Assembly (NCBI GenBank): GCA_964627055.1
Contig: CAZVGV010000002.1
Span: 22,319 to 86,318, forward strand
Direction: 5' to 3'
DNA from: JBBTQS01 sp964627055
GTDB lineage: Bacteria > Patescibacteriota > Patescibacteriia > Magasanikbacterales > JBBTQS01
DNA length: 64,000 bases
The notes under the pieces were generated by a model, which saw only the letters and a list, made by a program, of their open reading frames with translations, searched no databases and was not told where the DNA came from. Positions 17,277 to 25,892 of the stretch are shown here, one piece after another (position 1 is the stretch's first letter; each line of letters opens with the position of its first letter). A program made the translations under genes and the position numbers.

Positions 17277-20135
17277 ATGCTGATCCAACCGTACCGAGTA
17301 CTTCTTATAGACTACAAAGCGACCGATGTAGCAGGAGAAATCCCATCACTATTTCACCGCGCTGGTTGTACTATTGATGTATTCTGTTCCAAGGAATCGT
17401 GGCTCTCGAAAAGCCGCTACATCTCCACATGGCACCGGGCCAGTACTTCTGATCCCGAAGCTTTTGTTGCCGAACTTGGTCGTCTAGCGCAGTCCGACGT
17501 TTATTCCTGGATTGTTCTGCTCGACGATGCATCTCTATGCATCGTTCAAGATTATGCAAGCGAAGAATTTGCTCGCAAGGTACTACCCCTTACGAACATG
17601 GCGTACCGTACCATTGTTGGCTCCAAGTCAGCACTCTCTATTCTCTGCCAACAACTCAACATTCTCACCCCACCATTTGCCGTACACAACAAACGCACAG
17701 CAATCGCTGATACAGCGCGCGACATATCCTACCCGCTCCTGCTCAAAATTGATCGCAGTGGTGGTGGCAAAGGATTATTCCTCTGTACCAACGCCGAGGA
17801 ATTACAAAAAAACTACGAAAAAATCGCTCCACATCAACAACACAATCTTCTTGTTCAGCACTATATTGTAGGTGACAACATTTCAGTCGAGGCACTGTAC
17901 CGCAATGGTGAGCTCATCACCTATGCACCAGCTCGCGTTACCCAAAACGTGCGGAATGAATTTGATATTTCCTGTGTACGCGAATACGGACCAATAGACG
18001 GACTGACCCAGGTGTTACAACGCATTGGCTCTCTCTTGTCGTTCAATGGATTTTGCAGCTTTACCTTCATGCGCGAACACACCAGTGGTGCGTTATACAT
18101 TGTCGAAGCTGATCTACGCACCCATGCATGGTTTGCGCTGTCTCGACTAGGCGGTATTGATTTTGCTCCTGCAATCCGCCAATACCTCGAAGGGAATATC
18201 CGATTCCTCCCACCGCCAAAAACCGTTACCGAGGTGCGTCACTTCGCACGCGACATCGTGCGTGCCTTTCGCACTGGCGACAAACACACGATCTGGCACT
18301 GGGTATGGAACAAGAACGGTTGTTGGCGATCCATCCCAACGCACGACTTCCACCTCCTATTCGCCACACTGCGACAGATTGGACGGACCATGTTCTATGA
18401 CCACGCACCACGTATCCCCTATGCACGCAGCGCAGCGCGCATCTTCAAACATATCTTTGGTAAGGCAGCCCACGAATCTCCAGCAGTTTCCCAAGACCGA
18501 AGTATCATTCGAACCTATCTTCGCTATTTCTCACACGAGAAAAAACTCATCATCGCCAGTGCGCTTCTCTCGGTGGTACAAATCGGTGTGCTCGTACCAT
18601 TGCCCATTATTACAAAAAATGTCCTAGACACTGCACTCCCCCAAAAAGATGCTCCTGCATTGTTCTGGTCGCTTGCATTGGGTGTACTCCTTCTCGCATG
18701 CAGCACTGTCTTCATGCTCATCCATCGATATGCAACACTTGCCGCAAGCAAATCGATCATTGCTACAATACGTCGCCGCCTTATTGAACGCGCCCTTTCC
18801 TTCCACTTTTCCTTCTACGCCACGGAAGACCTTGAACAAGTACATTCGCGTATCGTAGAAGACACCGAACGTCTCGACCGCGTAACCAATGCCTTTCTTG
18901 CACAGACTCTCCCCGCACTGTTGATCGCTACGAGTATTGCTGCGGTGCTGCTCTATCTCGATACCCTACTCTTTAGTATCATCATGCTCTGCCTTCCCTT
19001 GGTGTACCTGGTTGGAAGAATGATGGGCAAACGTGTACGCAAAAATGTCCGACAATTCCATACCGACTTTACCTCGTTCAGCGCCGGTACATCATTTGTT
19101 TTAAAATTTAATGAGCTCATCACGCTTTCAGCAGCTACCACACAAGAGCAACAGCGACAAGAAGCACACATTACCGCACTCGAACATTCTGGAAAGCACA
19201 TGGCATGGACTGCAGCAGTGTACAGTGCCGTACAGAATAACGTAGTAGTATTCTGTGGATCCATCGTCTTTCTTGTTGGAGGAATACAGTTACTCCAAGG
19301 CACAACAACTCTTGGTTCTGTGCTGTCGTTTTTCGCTGCGCTCAATATCATGATCACCCAAGTACGCACCGTGATCTCAAGCATACCTATGCTCATAGAA
19401 GGCGCAGAGTCATGCCGGTTGCTCCTGCCACTTTTAGAACCCGAAACACCTTCAAAACCAACACCCACGCTCCATCAACATTTTGGTTTCCCTATTATCT
19501 TCGACAGGGTTTCGTTCTCCTACGGTACATCCTTTGCATTACACGATATTTCATTCTCGATTACCGAAAGATCCGTCACGGGTATTTTCGGCGCCTCAGG
19601 CTCAGGAAAGACAACACTCATCAGACTACTCTTGGGCGTATACGCGCCCACACATGGCACCATTCTCGTGGCTGACAAACCACTCGAGACCATTGACACA
19701 ACTCACTATCGTCGGATGATCGGTACACTCCCTCAAGAACCACTTCTCTTCCCAGGTACGATCCGCGAAAATCTAGTGTACGGTCTCGAAGATATCACCG
19801 AAGACGTTCTTATTGCCACCTGTAACCTCTGCCACATCCACGAAACCATCATGCAACTTCCCCATGGGTACGACACGGTCATCGGTCATCGAGGTGCCAC
19901 ATTGTCAGGAGGGCAAAAGCAACGTATTGCCATCGCGCGTGCGCTGTTGCGACGTCCCAAGCTCCTTATCTTTGATGAGCCCGATAACCACCTGGATGAT
20001 CACCTCATCACAAAAATCATGAGCGCAACAAAACAACTGGGTTGCACTGCTATCCTCATTAGTCACAATCCGGCACTTCGCCGTTTGGCAGATACAACAC
20101 TCACTGTTGCCGATGGTCACGTAACGAGCGACTGA
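17277..20135 (+). CDS. ATP-grasp ligase fused to ABC exporter
   Basis: 952 residues carrying two complete modules. Residues about 110-310 form an ATP-grasp domain: glycine-rich loop LLLKIDRSGGGKGLFL (154-169), QHYIVGDNISVEALYRNGE, and the metal-binding EADLR (277-281; usually ExNxR). Residues about 420-715 form a six-helix ABC exporter membrane domain. Residues 735-950 form a nucleotide-binding domain with Walker A GASGSGKTT (772-780), Q-loop Gln820, signature LSGGQ (876-880), Walker B LLIFDE with Glu901, and His930. All ATPase residues appear intact. The inferred role is to make an amide- or peptide-type product and export it. I know no characterised protein with this architecture. There is no SD; the start follows a short region shared with divergent murD. 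Confidence 0.88.
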   Translation: MLIQPYRVLLIDYKATDVAGEIPSLFHRAGCTIDVFCSKESWLSKSRYISTWHRASTSDPEAFVAELGRLAQSDVYSWIVLLDDASLCIVQDYASEEFARKVLPLTNMAYRTIVGSKSALSILCQQLNILTPPFAVHNKRTAIADTARDISYPLLLKIDRSGGGKGLFLCTNAEELQKNYEKIAPHQQHNLLVQHYIVGDNISVEALYRNGELITYAPARVTQNVRNEFDISCVREYGPIDGLTQVLQRIGSLLSFNGFCSFTFMREHTSGALYIVEADLRTHAWFALSRLGGIDFAPAIRQYLEGNIRFLPPPKTVTEVRHFARDIVRAFRTGDKHTIWHWVWNKNGCWRSIPTHDFHLLFATLRQIGRTMFYDHAPRIPYARSAARIFKHIFGKAAHESPAVSQDRSIIRTYLRYFSHEKKLIIASALLSVVQIGVLVPLPIITKNVLDTALPQKDAPALFWSLALGVLLLACSTVFMLIHRYATLAASKSIIATIRRRLIERALSFHFSFYATEDLEQVHSRIVEDTERLDRVTNAFLAQTLPALLIATSIAAVLLYLDTLLFSIIMLCLPLVYLVGRMMGKRVRKNVRQFHTDFTSFSAGTSFVLKFNELITLSAATTQEQQRQEAHITALEHSGKHMAWTAAVYSAVQNNVVVFCGSIVFLVGGIQLLQGTTTLGSVLSFFAALNIMITQVRTVISSIPMLIEGAESCRLLLPLLEPETPSKPTPTLHQHFGFPIIFDRVSFSYGTSFALHDISFSITERSVTGIFGASGSGKTTLIRLLLGVYAPTHGTILVADKPLETIDTTHYRRMIGTLPQEPLLFPGTIRENLVYGLEDITEDVLIATCNLCHIHETIMQLPHGYDTVIGHRGATLSGGQKQRIAIARALLRRPKLLIFDEPDNHLDDHLITKIMSATKQLGCTAILISHNPALRRLADTTLTVADGHVTSD

Positions 20136-20200
20136 TCCTCGTTAGTCTAGGACAAGAAAAGAAGAGTATACTCTATTCAACTCTCTATCACTTACACCCT

Positions 20201-20698
20201 ATGCGTACACCTATGGCTATTCTGTGCGGACTCACCGTACTTCTCGGATTCGGCTGTGTCCCGATGGCAGAGCCAACTTCGCTTCCCCAAGCACCCAATC
20301 CCACATACACACCGGAGAACGGCAAAAAAATTGCATGGTGCGATCAAACCCGAGAAGGTGCTCCGAGTTCCGAAAGCTTCCAAAACCGCGGGCTCTGGAT
20401 TTACAAAGAAATGTTCAGTGGCATGACGCACGAACCTACGATCCATCATATCTGCTGGACAAATGTTGAGCGCTTCGCAGTACACATGGGTGACAAAAAT
20501 GCCGATGGTACGCGCACCGGGTATTTCGTACTCCCAGGCGAACCGCAGGCCTTTGTTTTCGGCAATACCACATCTGGCCCTACGGTTACACTACCCAATA
20601 CCGGACGCCACGAAGAAAGTGATCCCATCGACGTCATTGTTGACGGACAACAGTTCACCTACGACCCAACCACACAGCAATTTTTCAAGACAAAATAA
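20201..20698 (+). CDS. Small secreted lipoprotein, unknown function
   Basis: 165 residues. A signal peptide MRTPMAILCGLTVLLGFGC ends in a lipobox (LGFGC), so lipid attachment at Cys19 and anchoring on the outer membrane-face is expected. The mature part has no family I recognise; it contains Cys48, Cys85 and a C-terminal PIDVIVDGQQFTYDPTTQQF. It lies 65 bases after the ATP-grasp/ABC gene, with a TATACT -10-like element in between, so it may have its own promoter. A functional link to the exporter is possible only from position. Confidence 0.75.
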   Translation: MRTPMAILCGLTVLLGFGCVPMAEPTSLPQAPNPTYTPENGKKIAWCDQTREGAPSSESFQNRGLWIYKEMFSGMTHEPTIHHICWTNVERFAVHMGDKNADGTRTGYFVLPGEPQAFVFGNTTSGPTVTLPNTGRHEESDPIDVIVDGQQFTYDPTTQQFFKTK

Positions 20699-20770
20699 TC
20701 CTATAAAAATCATCACAGGGAAGGCATGTAAATTTCGTACACTACATACGCGAAGAGTACCGAATGCCTG

Positions 20771-20817
20771 AAAAAAGAAGACCTACACAGAACGCCTCGC
20801 GCATTCGGTACAGGTCT
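20771..20817 (-). terminator. Terminator of the deaminase cassette
   Basis: On the minus strand AGACCT ... AGGTCT closes a long hairpin with an inner GAATGC/GCGTTC stem, followed by TCTTTTTTC. It ends transcription from the deaminase gene. Confidence 0.75.
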
Positions 20818-20844
20818 CCTTAGATGTTGATTGGCCTCCTTAGC

Positions 20845-21576
20845 TCACGCGAATCGATCATGCAACACAGCGAACAACCGAGTGCTGATGGTTCGCAATG
20901 CCGTGCGCATATCTTGAGTGTCGACACGGTACCGGTCAGCGATCCAGACGGCATCCTGATCGAAGTCGACCGAAACACCATCAGTTCGCGTCTCCACACC
21001 GATCTGTGAGAGACCTGTGGTGAAGAGATCGCGAACGGGGGTCTTCTCGCCGTTCACGCACACGGCAGCCCTATCGAACCATGGCTGCCGCGTAGACGGC
21101 TGCGCTTCGAAGAGCTCAGTTGCACGCTCGACCAGGCACATCCGCGACACACCGGCCTGCACAAGCTCATCCCAGCAGGATTTGCAGCCCCACCAGTGTC
21201 CGTACAGGTACACCGTGGCACCGCTGACGTCGATGTGGTTCTCGCGCGCCTTCTTCAATGCAGATTGTTCTGCATGAGAACCACTGCACAGATCACACAG
21301 ATGGTAATCCACGCCACTGGGGCACCCGAGCACACGTCGAACACAGAAGAGTGGCTGTTCTGTCACCTCCTCGTTGTTCCCACCGACTGAGAGTTCTTCG
21401 TCATCTCGAACGAGTACCGCACCCACACTCCAGTTACACCCTCGACCGAGCCCACTTCGAACCTCCCGAGCTCGCTGCATCCATGGATCGTCCAGGTTGA
21501 CGTACTCGTACACACCCCTTGCTGCGTCCGGTGTGAACGGAAGCGGCTTGGGCGACTGATACTCATTGTTCGTCAT
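20845..21576 (-). CDS. Cytidine/dCMP deaminase-like protein
   Basis: 243 residues. The zinc-site motif HAE is present in GSHAEQSALKKA, and the second site reads WWGCKSCWDEL. In most family members it is PCxxC; here the Pro is Gly (GCKSC). The N-terminal region has VGAVLVRDDEELSVGGNNE, as in deaminases. The substrate could be a cytosine nucleotide or nucleoside. The coding sequence is visibly richer in G+C than the neighbouring Nudix gene. A strong SD (AAGGAGGAG) lies in the loop of a small TCAGC/GCTGA stem just before the ATG. The gene is monocistronic, with its own terminator. Confidence 0.8.
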   Translation of the reverse strand: MTNNEYQSPKPLPFTPDAARGVYEYVNLDDPWMQRAREVRSGLGRGCNWSVGAVLVRDDEELSVGGNNEEVTEQPLFCVRRVLGCPSGVDYHLCDLCSGSHAEQSALKKARENHIDVSGATVYLYGHWWGCKSCWDELVQAGVSRMCLVERATELFEAQPSTRQPWFDRAAVCVNGEKTPVRDLFTTGLSQIGVETRTDGVSVDFDQDAVWIADRYRVDTQDMRTALRTISTRLFAVLHDRFA

Positions 21577-21641
21577 TCAGCGCTCCTCCTTGAAGCTGAT
21601 AGAGCAACGCCATTCTGTCATGCGATGGGCAGAGAAGTCAA

Positions 21642-22184
21642 TCAACTACTCGAGAGATGCGTATCGTGTGATTTCTTGCAAAAATGCTCAATGGCTACCG
21701 GCAAAATCCGCGTCGTATGCTCCGGAATTGTATGCTCCGGCAGCGCATCCACCGGGAACCACTTGCCTCGGTATTTCGATGTCTGTAGCGTCGTCGGATC
21801 TTCTGCAAGTTCTACTACATACACACGTGAATCAATCCACCCACGCGGTTCAGCCCAATATACATCTGCGACAAATGTCTTCGACGCAATCAACACTTGA
21901 AATTCGCGTTCTTCAAGTCTCGCAAACACATCATCCGATGTCTCACCATTACGCAAAAGACTGCCCGGAGTGTGCCACAAACCCGCATATGATTCATCAG
22001 CTGCACGCTGTGTAAGGAATATCTCCGCCTCGCCCTGCGCATTCCATCGCAACGCAACTGCCTCCACCGCGATACTTGGCACAATGCGCATCATGCGATC
22101 GAAAAAAGTCCGCTGATAGTAGCGTGTGGTATCTACACACAACAACAACCGCGCAATAACCCACTGAGAAATGTGATTCACCAT
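21642..22184 (-). CDS. Nudix hydrolase-like protein
   Basis: 180 residues from MVNHISQW. The fold is Nudix-like: VEAVALRWNAQGEAEIFLTQ, then YAGLWHTPGSLLRNGETSDD and VFARLEEREFQV. The usual GG before the Nudix helix reads GS, and the REUxEE part is altered (RLEEREF). Pyrophosphohydrolase activity is therefore uncertain. A 20-codon upstream extension is possible. Its central motif resembles that of the next gene (PGSLLR and PGSILR), which suggests paralogy, although codon use differs. Confidence 0.75.
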   Translation of the reverse strand: MVNHISQWVIARLLLCVDTTRYYQRTFFDRMMRIVPSIAVEAVALRWNAQGEAEIFLTQRAADESYAGLWHTPGSLLRNGETSDDVFARLEEREFQVLIASKTFVADVYWAEPRGWIDSRVYVVELAEDPTTLQTSKYRGKWFPVDALPEHTIPEHTTRILPVAIEHFCKKSHDTHLSSS

Positions 22185-22211
22185 AGTGTTCCTATTGTAC
22201 TGGCATGCTCC

Positions 22212-22256
22212 AAAAAGATGAAGACCTCGAACTGCGTGATGCAATTCGAGGTCTTC
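22212..22256 (-). terminator. Terminator of the 22.3-kb Nudix-like cassette
   Basis: A perfect 12-bp stem, gaagacctcgaa/ttcgaggtcttc, with a 13-base loop is followed on the minus strand by ATCTTTTTGG. Confidence 0.9.
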
Positions 22257-22287
22257 GAGTTGGTTCCGGCATGCTCCCGGACGAGGA

Positions 22288-22950
22288 TCAGGGTGTCAGC
22301 TGAGAGTAGTCACCCACACAGCCACTGCGCCAGAGTCCCTCAGCCTTGTCCACGACCCCCTGCTTCATGCCGTGATGAATGCAGAGCTTCGATCGGTCCA
22401 GATCCCGCACGCGGTGCCAGTTGGTCCGATCCACAGGGAGCACACCGACATCACCCAGGTAGATGAGCCCCAGGCACGAGCCGCGTGTATCGTGGTTCAT
22501 GTGGAGATCCACGAACACCAGACGCCCCGGCAGACGGAAGCCGAGCTCCTTCTCCCGCAGTCTGCGCGCGACGTCGATGATGTCCTCATTGGGACGAAGG
22601 ATCGAACCCGGCACGTGGAGCAGGCCAGCGTAGTGCGGGTCGTTGTCCGGACGGCGCGTCATGTAGACCCACGCGTCGCCGCCTTCCGGGTCACGAGCGA
22701 TGAGTACCATCTCCAACGCGACCGCCACCCGCGCCTTCAGGAGCGCTTCGAACAGCTCGTGCGGGATGACAGACCAGTTGTTGACCCGAGCGAGCATCGC
22801 CGGAAGTACGGCGAACACATCCTCCTGCGACAGGTCCTCAGTGATCGCTCGAAGCAGCTTAGCTTTCCAGATCGTGGGCAGCCGCTTCAATGCAGATACC
22901 TGAAAAGTGATATACTCCTTCATCATCCCGGTGAGATCGGTCTCACTCAT
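22288..22950 (-). CDS. Nudix-like protein, SD-led cassette gene
   Basis: 220 residues from MSETDLTG; an ATG 4 codons upstream is less well placed. An N-terminal helical region of about 80 residues (EYITFQVSALKRLPTIWKAK) precedes a Nudix-like domain: VYMTRRPDNDPHYAGLLHVP, GSILRPNED and VARRLREKELGF. The box lacks the standard GG and REUxEE spacing. GGAG lies 6 bases before the ATG, and the palindrome GCTCGTACGAGC (22965-22976) lies just upstream of it. The promoter is inside the terminator hairpin of trhO. Coding G+C looks higher than in flanking genes. Confidence 0.75.
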   Translation of the reverse strand: MSETDLTGMMKEYITFQVSALKRLPTIWKAKLLRAITEDLSQEDVFAVLPAMLARVNNWSVIPHELFEALLKARVAVALEMVLIARDPEGGDAWVYMTRRPDNDPHYAGLLHVPGSILRPNEDIIDVARRLREKELGFRLPGRLVFVDLHMNHDTRGSCLGLIYLGDVGVLPVDRTNWHRVRDLDRSKLCIHHGMKQGVVDKAEGLWRSGCVGDYSQLTP

Positions 22951-23007
22951 CACTTTCTCCAATCGCTCGTACGAGCTCCGTCAGCACTACGAATTTGTGG
23001 TGCGACA

Positions 23008-23037
23008 ACAAAACCTACCAAAGCAGGTAGGTTTTGT
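23008..23037 (-). terminator. trhO terminator hairpin overlapping the next promoter
   Basis: A perfect 12-bp inverted repeat, acaaaacctacc/ggtaggttttgt, with a 6-base loop is followed by TGTCGC on the minus strand. It lies 14 bases after the trhO stop codon. The same bases form most of the promoter described at 23012-23040. Confidence 0.7.
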
Positions 23038-23040
23038 CAA
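23012..23040 (-). promoter_or_regulatory. Consensus promoter of the 22.3-kb Nudix-like gene
   Basis: The minus strand reads TTGACA, 17 bases, TAGGTT. The perfect inverted repeat at 23008-23037 covers the spacer and -10, so it could act as an operator. The predicted leader is about 55 bases. Confidence 0.7.
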
Positions 23041-23050
23041 CACTCGGATG

Positions 23051-23983
23051 TTATTTCTTGCGCTTTGCTTGATCCTCCTGTCCACCCGGCACTTCACCGC
23101 GCACGTGCTTGCCTTCGCAGATCTCACTACAGAATCCTCCTTTGCTTTCGAGACACGCATCACAACAGAGGAACCGGCGCTTCTCTCGACAATGGAGATA
23201 CGCGCAATCAATGTACCGCTCAGTTGCGCTACCGCAACGTCCGCATATTCCAACCACAACATGCGCTGGATCCTGTACATTGAATCCCATGACCATCCGG
23301 CTGTCAAAGACATACAACTGCCCGAGGAAATCTTCGTTTGGATATTTCTCCATGTACGTCACGATGCCGTTGTGTAGTTGGTACACATCTGCAAAACCCT
23401 GCGTCACGAGGAATCCACTTGCCTTCTCACAGCGCACTCCTCCTGTACACACAGTCACAATGGTTTTGCCACGCAACGGTTCGAGATTGGGCATCAACTT
23501 CACGAGATCTCGCGATGTATTCATCGGAACCAAAAAGCTATTTCTGAAATGCCCAACGACCTGTTCGTAATCATTGCGCATGTCGACAATATAGAATTCC
23601 TTGTCTGAATGGATCCATGCGTGCAGTTCTTCTGCTGTTATATATTTGCCAGTGACTTCACGCGGATTCACATCGAGCTCACCTAGCCCCCAATGCACAA
23701 TTTCATTACGGACCTTCACTGCTAATCGCGGAAATGCTGAACCTGTACCAACGCTCCGCTTGATATCCACATCCGCAAAATCTGGTTGTGCATGTAACCA
23801 CGCAACGAATTCCTCGTTTGCTTCCGGAACACCTTCAAAGGTTCCATTGATCCCTTCATGTGCCACAAGCAACCGCCCTGTGAGTTGCAGGCGCTGAGCC
23901 ACGTTTCGAGCCTCCGCCGCCCACGCATCCGGGTTCTCGATGGAGGTATATTTATAAAAAAGTGTAATCGTAGTTGCGCTCAT
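23051..23983 (-). CDS. trhO: tRNA uridine(34) hydroxylase (rhodanese-like)
   Basis: 310 residues from MSATTITLFYKYTSI. The N-terminal acylphosphatase-like region contains LVAHEGINGTFEG. The rhodanese domain contains YIVDMRNDYEQVVGHFRNS and the loop CTGGVRCEKA; the first Cys (about residue 179) is the expected catalytic residue. The C-terminal cysteine cluster (CGRC, CxxxxxHC, CCDAC, C) is usual. TrhO makes 5-hydroxyuridine at tRNA position 34. A 19-codon N-terminal extension to 24040 lacks family similarity, so the later start is preferred. It ends with a strong hairpin. Confidence 0.93.
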   Translation of the reverse strand: MSATTITLFYKYTSIENPDAWAAEARNVAQRLQLTGRLLVAHEGINGTFEGVPEANEEFVAWLHAQPDFADVDIKRSVGTGSAFPRLAVKVRNEIVHWGLGELDVNPREVTGKYITAEELHAWIHSDKEFYIVDMRNDYEQVVGHFRNSFLVPMNTSRDLVKLMPNLEPLRGKTIVTVCTGGVRCEKASGFLVTQGFADVYQLHNGIVTYMEKYPNEDFLGQLYVFDSRMVMGFNVQDPAHVVVGICGRCGSATERYIDCAYLHCREKRRFLCCDACLESKGGFCSEICEGKHVRGEVPGGQEDQAKRKK

Positions 23984-24043
23984 AGATGGCGCCATTCTAG
24001 GTTTTTTGTCCAGATTTGGCAAGGCCAACGAGGTAGCCACTCA

Positions 24044-24544
24044 TTACGCGATCGATCGTATCGTATACACAACATCACGATCTGCGAGCTTCACCGTCAC
24101 GCTCTCACCCACACGATGTCCAATCAATGCCGAGCCGATCGGTGAAATGTGCGAGATCACGCCTGCTGATGGATCGCTCTCAGTGGAACCTAGAATATGA
24201 AAAGTCCGCTCACGACCTTGCGCTTCCACAGTCACCGCACATCCGACGGCAACCACATCGCTTTTGCCGCGTGGCGCAATAATGACCGCGTGGCGCAACT
24301 GATTCTCAATCGTAAGAATGCGATTGTTGATCCCACGCAGTCGCCCCTTTGCCGCTTGATACTCTGCGTTTTCGGAAAAGTCTCCAAGCTCTGCGTATCG
24401 CGCAACATCAGCCGCTGCCTGACGACGCGTCACATTCTTCAGTCGATCGAGCGTCCGCTCCAATTCCTGATACTTCTCACGCGTCACAAACGCATCACCT
24501 TGGTGATGCGTCCACTTTCCTGGCTTTCTGTGCGGAATTTGCAT
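24044..24544 (-). CDS. greA: Transcription elongation factor GreA/GreB
   Basis: 166 residues. The N-terminal coiled coil contains the tip motif RYAELGDFSENAEYQAAKGR, whose acidic residues coordinate Mg2+ in the RNA polymerase secondary channel and stimulate cleavage of backtracked RNA. The C-terminal FKBP-like domain has HILGSTESDP and ISPIGSALIGHRVGESVTV. It is slightly longer at the N-terminus (MQIPHRKPGKWTHHQGDAF) than typical GreA. It is followed by trhO 60 bases downstream of its stop on the same strand. Confidence 0.95.
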   Translation of the reverse strand: MQIPHRKPGKWTHHQGDAFVTREKYQELERTLDRLKNVTRRQAAADVARYAELGDFSENAEYQAAKGRLRGINNRILTIENQLRHAVIIAPRGKSDVVAVGCAVTVEAQGRERTFHILGSTESDPSAGVISHISPIGSALIGHRVGESVTVKLADRDVVYTIRSIA

Positions 24545-24553
24545 GACACCGTA

Positions 24554-24940
24554 TTAGCGAACCACTACGTACGCAATCACCGCCACTACACCCGTGAGTA
24601 ATGCACCCCACATCATATCTACAACGGTAAGTGCAAGCGGCCAGTTGCGTAGCGTTGCTTGGTTTGTCAGGTCATACGTCGCATACGCAATCAAACCAAG
24701 AAATGCACCGCGCAAAAATACTGTGCTCACTGCTGACGATGCGGCAAGTGCAGGTTGTACAACAAAATAACTTAATCCAACGACGTACAATACGTAAAAG
24801 ACAGCAGCAGGTGCGAGCGAGAACTTGGCCGCCATGTGTTCGCCAAGCCATGTCGCATACCAGTTCTTGGCCAGCACACCAATCCAAAAAAGATCAATAA
24901 CGAGCATTGCGACGAGTGCGACAAGACTTGAATACAACAT
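24554..24940 (-). CDS. DUF2177 family membrane protein
   Basis: 128 residues from MLYSSLVALVAMLVIDLFWI, with four predicted membrane helices. The motif YATYDLTNQATLRNWPLAL, followed by VDMMWG, is characteristic of DUF2177. The biological role is unknown. Upstream on the minus strand there are two TATACT-like -10 sequences. An upstream in-frame ATG (25009) would run into the divergent C39-like gene's promoter region. Confidence 0.9.
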   Translation of the reverse strand: MLYSSLVALVAMLVIDLFWIGVLAKNWYATWLGEHMAAKFSLAPAAVFYVLYVVGLSYFVVQPALAASSAVSTVFLRGAFLGLIAYATYDLTNQATLRNWPLALTVVDMMWGALLTGVVAVIAYVVVR

Positions 24941-25027
24941 AGAAGTGAGTATAACGCTAGTATAGAACGAATAGGACCAAAAAGCCATGGCCCGAACACG
25001 GTCCCCCATGGTACGATATAAGGAACT

Positions 25028-25882
25028 ATGTCATACCCAAAAACATTACACATACTCCTTCTCGGTATGGCAGCACTCTTTGCGCCAACCGACACAACCC
25101 GTGCAGCAACCGAAATCACACCTTCATCCACCGTCCGACTCGCCGTACCGCATATTTGGGAGATACCTGATGGAAAATGGGTACCTCCTTGGAGCGGTGC
25201 TTGCGAGGAAGTGAGTGCTGTCATGGTTGAACGGTTTTATCTCCACGACAAGACACTCCAACTCACCCCAACACAAACCAAAAAAATTGTCGGTCCTCTG
25301 TTCCCCTGGGAGAACAAGACGTTTGGCAGCAACATTGATACAGATGCAACCCGCACAGCACGACTTATCAATGATTTTAGTTCTGCTGAAGCTACCATTG
25401 TCTGGGAACCAACGCTCGACGCGATCAAAGCTGAACTACGCGCTGGCCGACCAGTTATTTCCATGCACTATGGCTACGGAATGCAAAATCCTCGCCATAG
25501 ATTCCGCCAAGGAAGCTCGTCCTATCATGTGGTAGTTCTCGCTGGATATGACGATACCAAAAAAGAATTCCTTGTTAATGACTCAGAGTTCAAAGATGGT
25601 AGGCATAATCGATACTCATACGATATCATTATGAACTCGCTTCATGATTTCGACCACAAAACAAAGAAAGCAAATGGGAAACCCGTGGCGCTCTTCACCT
25701 CACCCAAGCGTCTCATCAAGACGGCGGATGACCCAAAGGTCTACCTCGTACGCGGAAGCAAACGATATCACATTTCATCAATGGACGTGCTCAATGCACG
25801 CCGCATAGCGCTCACTAATCTCGAGATAGTCACCGCAACAGATCTCGCCACCTATACCGAAGGTGCGCCCATCAGCCAATAA
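25028..25882 (+). CDS. Secreted C39-like cysteine peptidase with surface-repeat tail
   Basis: 284 residues. A signal peptide (MSYPKTLHILLLGMAALFAP ... RAA) is followed by a papain-like C39_2 domain. Candidate catalytic residues are Cys59 in WSGACEEVSAVM, His167 in SYHVVVLAGYDD, and Asn184/Asp185 in FLVNDSEF. The last 50 residues (PKVYLVRGSKRYHISSMDVL ... TYTEGAPI) resemble a half-unit of the domain found in the giant surface proteins at 28.3 and 41.2 kb (PKVYAV ... DVPDAFF). It is probably an exported peptidase acting at the cell surface; the target is unknown. The ABC exporter genes follow directly. Confidence 0.8.
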   Translation: MSYPKTLHILLLGMAALFAPTDTTRAATEITPSSTVRLAVPHIWEIPDGKWVPPWSGACEEVSAVMVERFYLHDKTLQLTPTQTKKIVGPLFPWENKTFGSNIDTDATRTARLINDFSSAEATIVWEPTLDAIKAELRAGRPVISMHYGYGMQNPRHRFRQGSSSYHVVVLAGYDDTKKEFLVNDSEFKDGRHNRYSYDIIMNSLHDFDHKTKKANGKPVALFTSPKRLIKTADDPKVYLVRGSKRYHISSMDVLNARRIALTNLEIVTATDLATYTEGAPISQ

Positions 25883-25892
25883 TTACACGCAC

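Noticed and set aside
22590..22625. tRNA T-arm-like sequence (CCGGGTTCGATCC on the minus strand)
   Set aside because: It encodes the HVPGSILRP segment of the Nudix-like protein, and no acceptor, D or anticodon arms can be folded around it.
22372..23283. 303-codon open frame on the plus strand
   Set aside because: It crosses two minus-strand genes and the hairpin between them; its composition (His/Arg/Asp-rich) is typical of an antisense frame.
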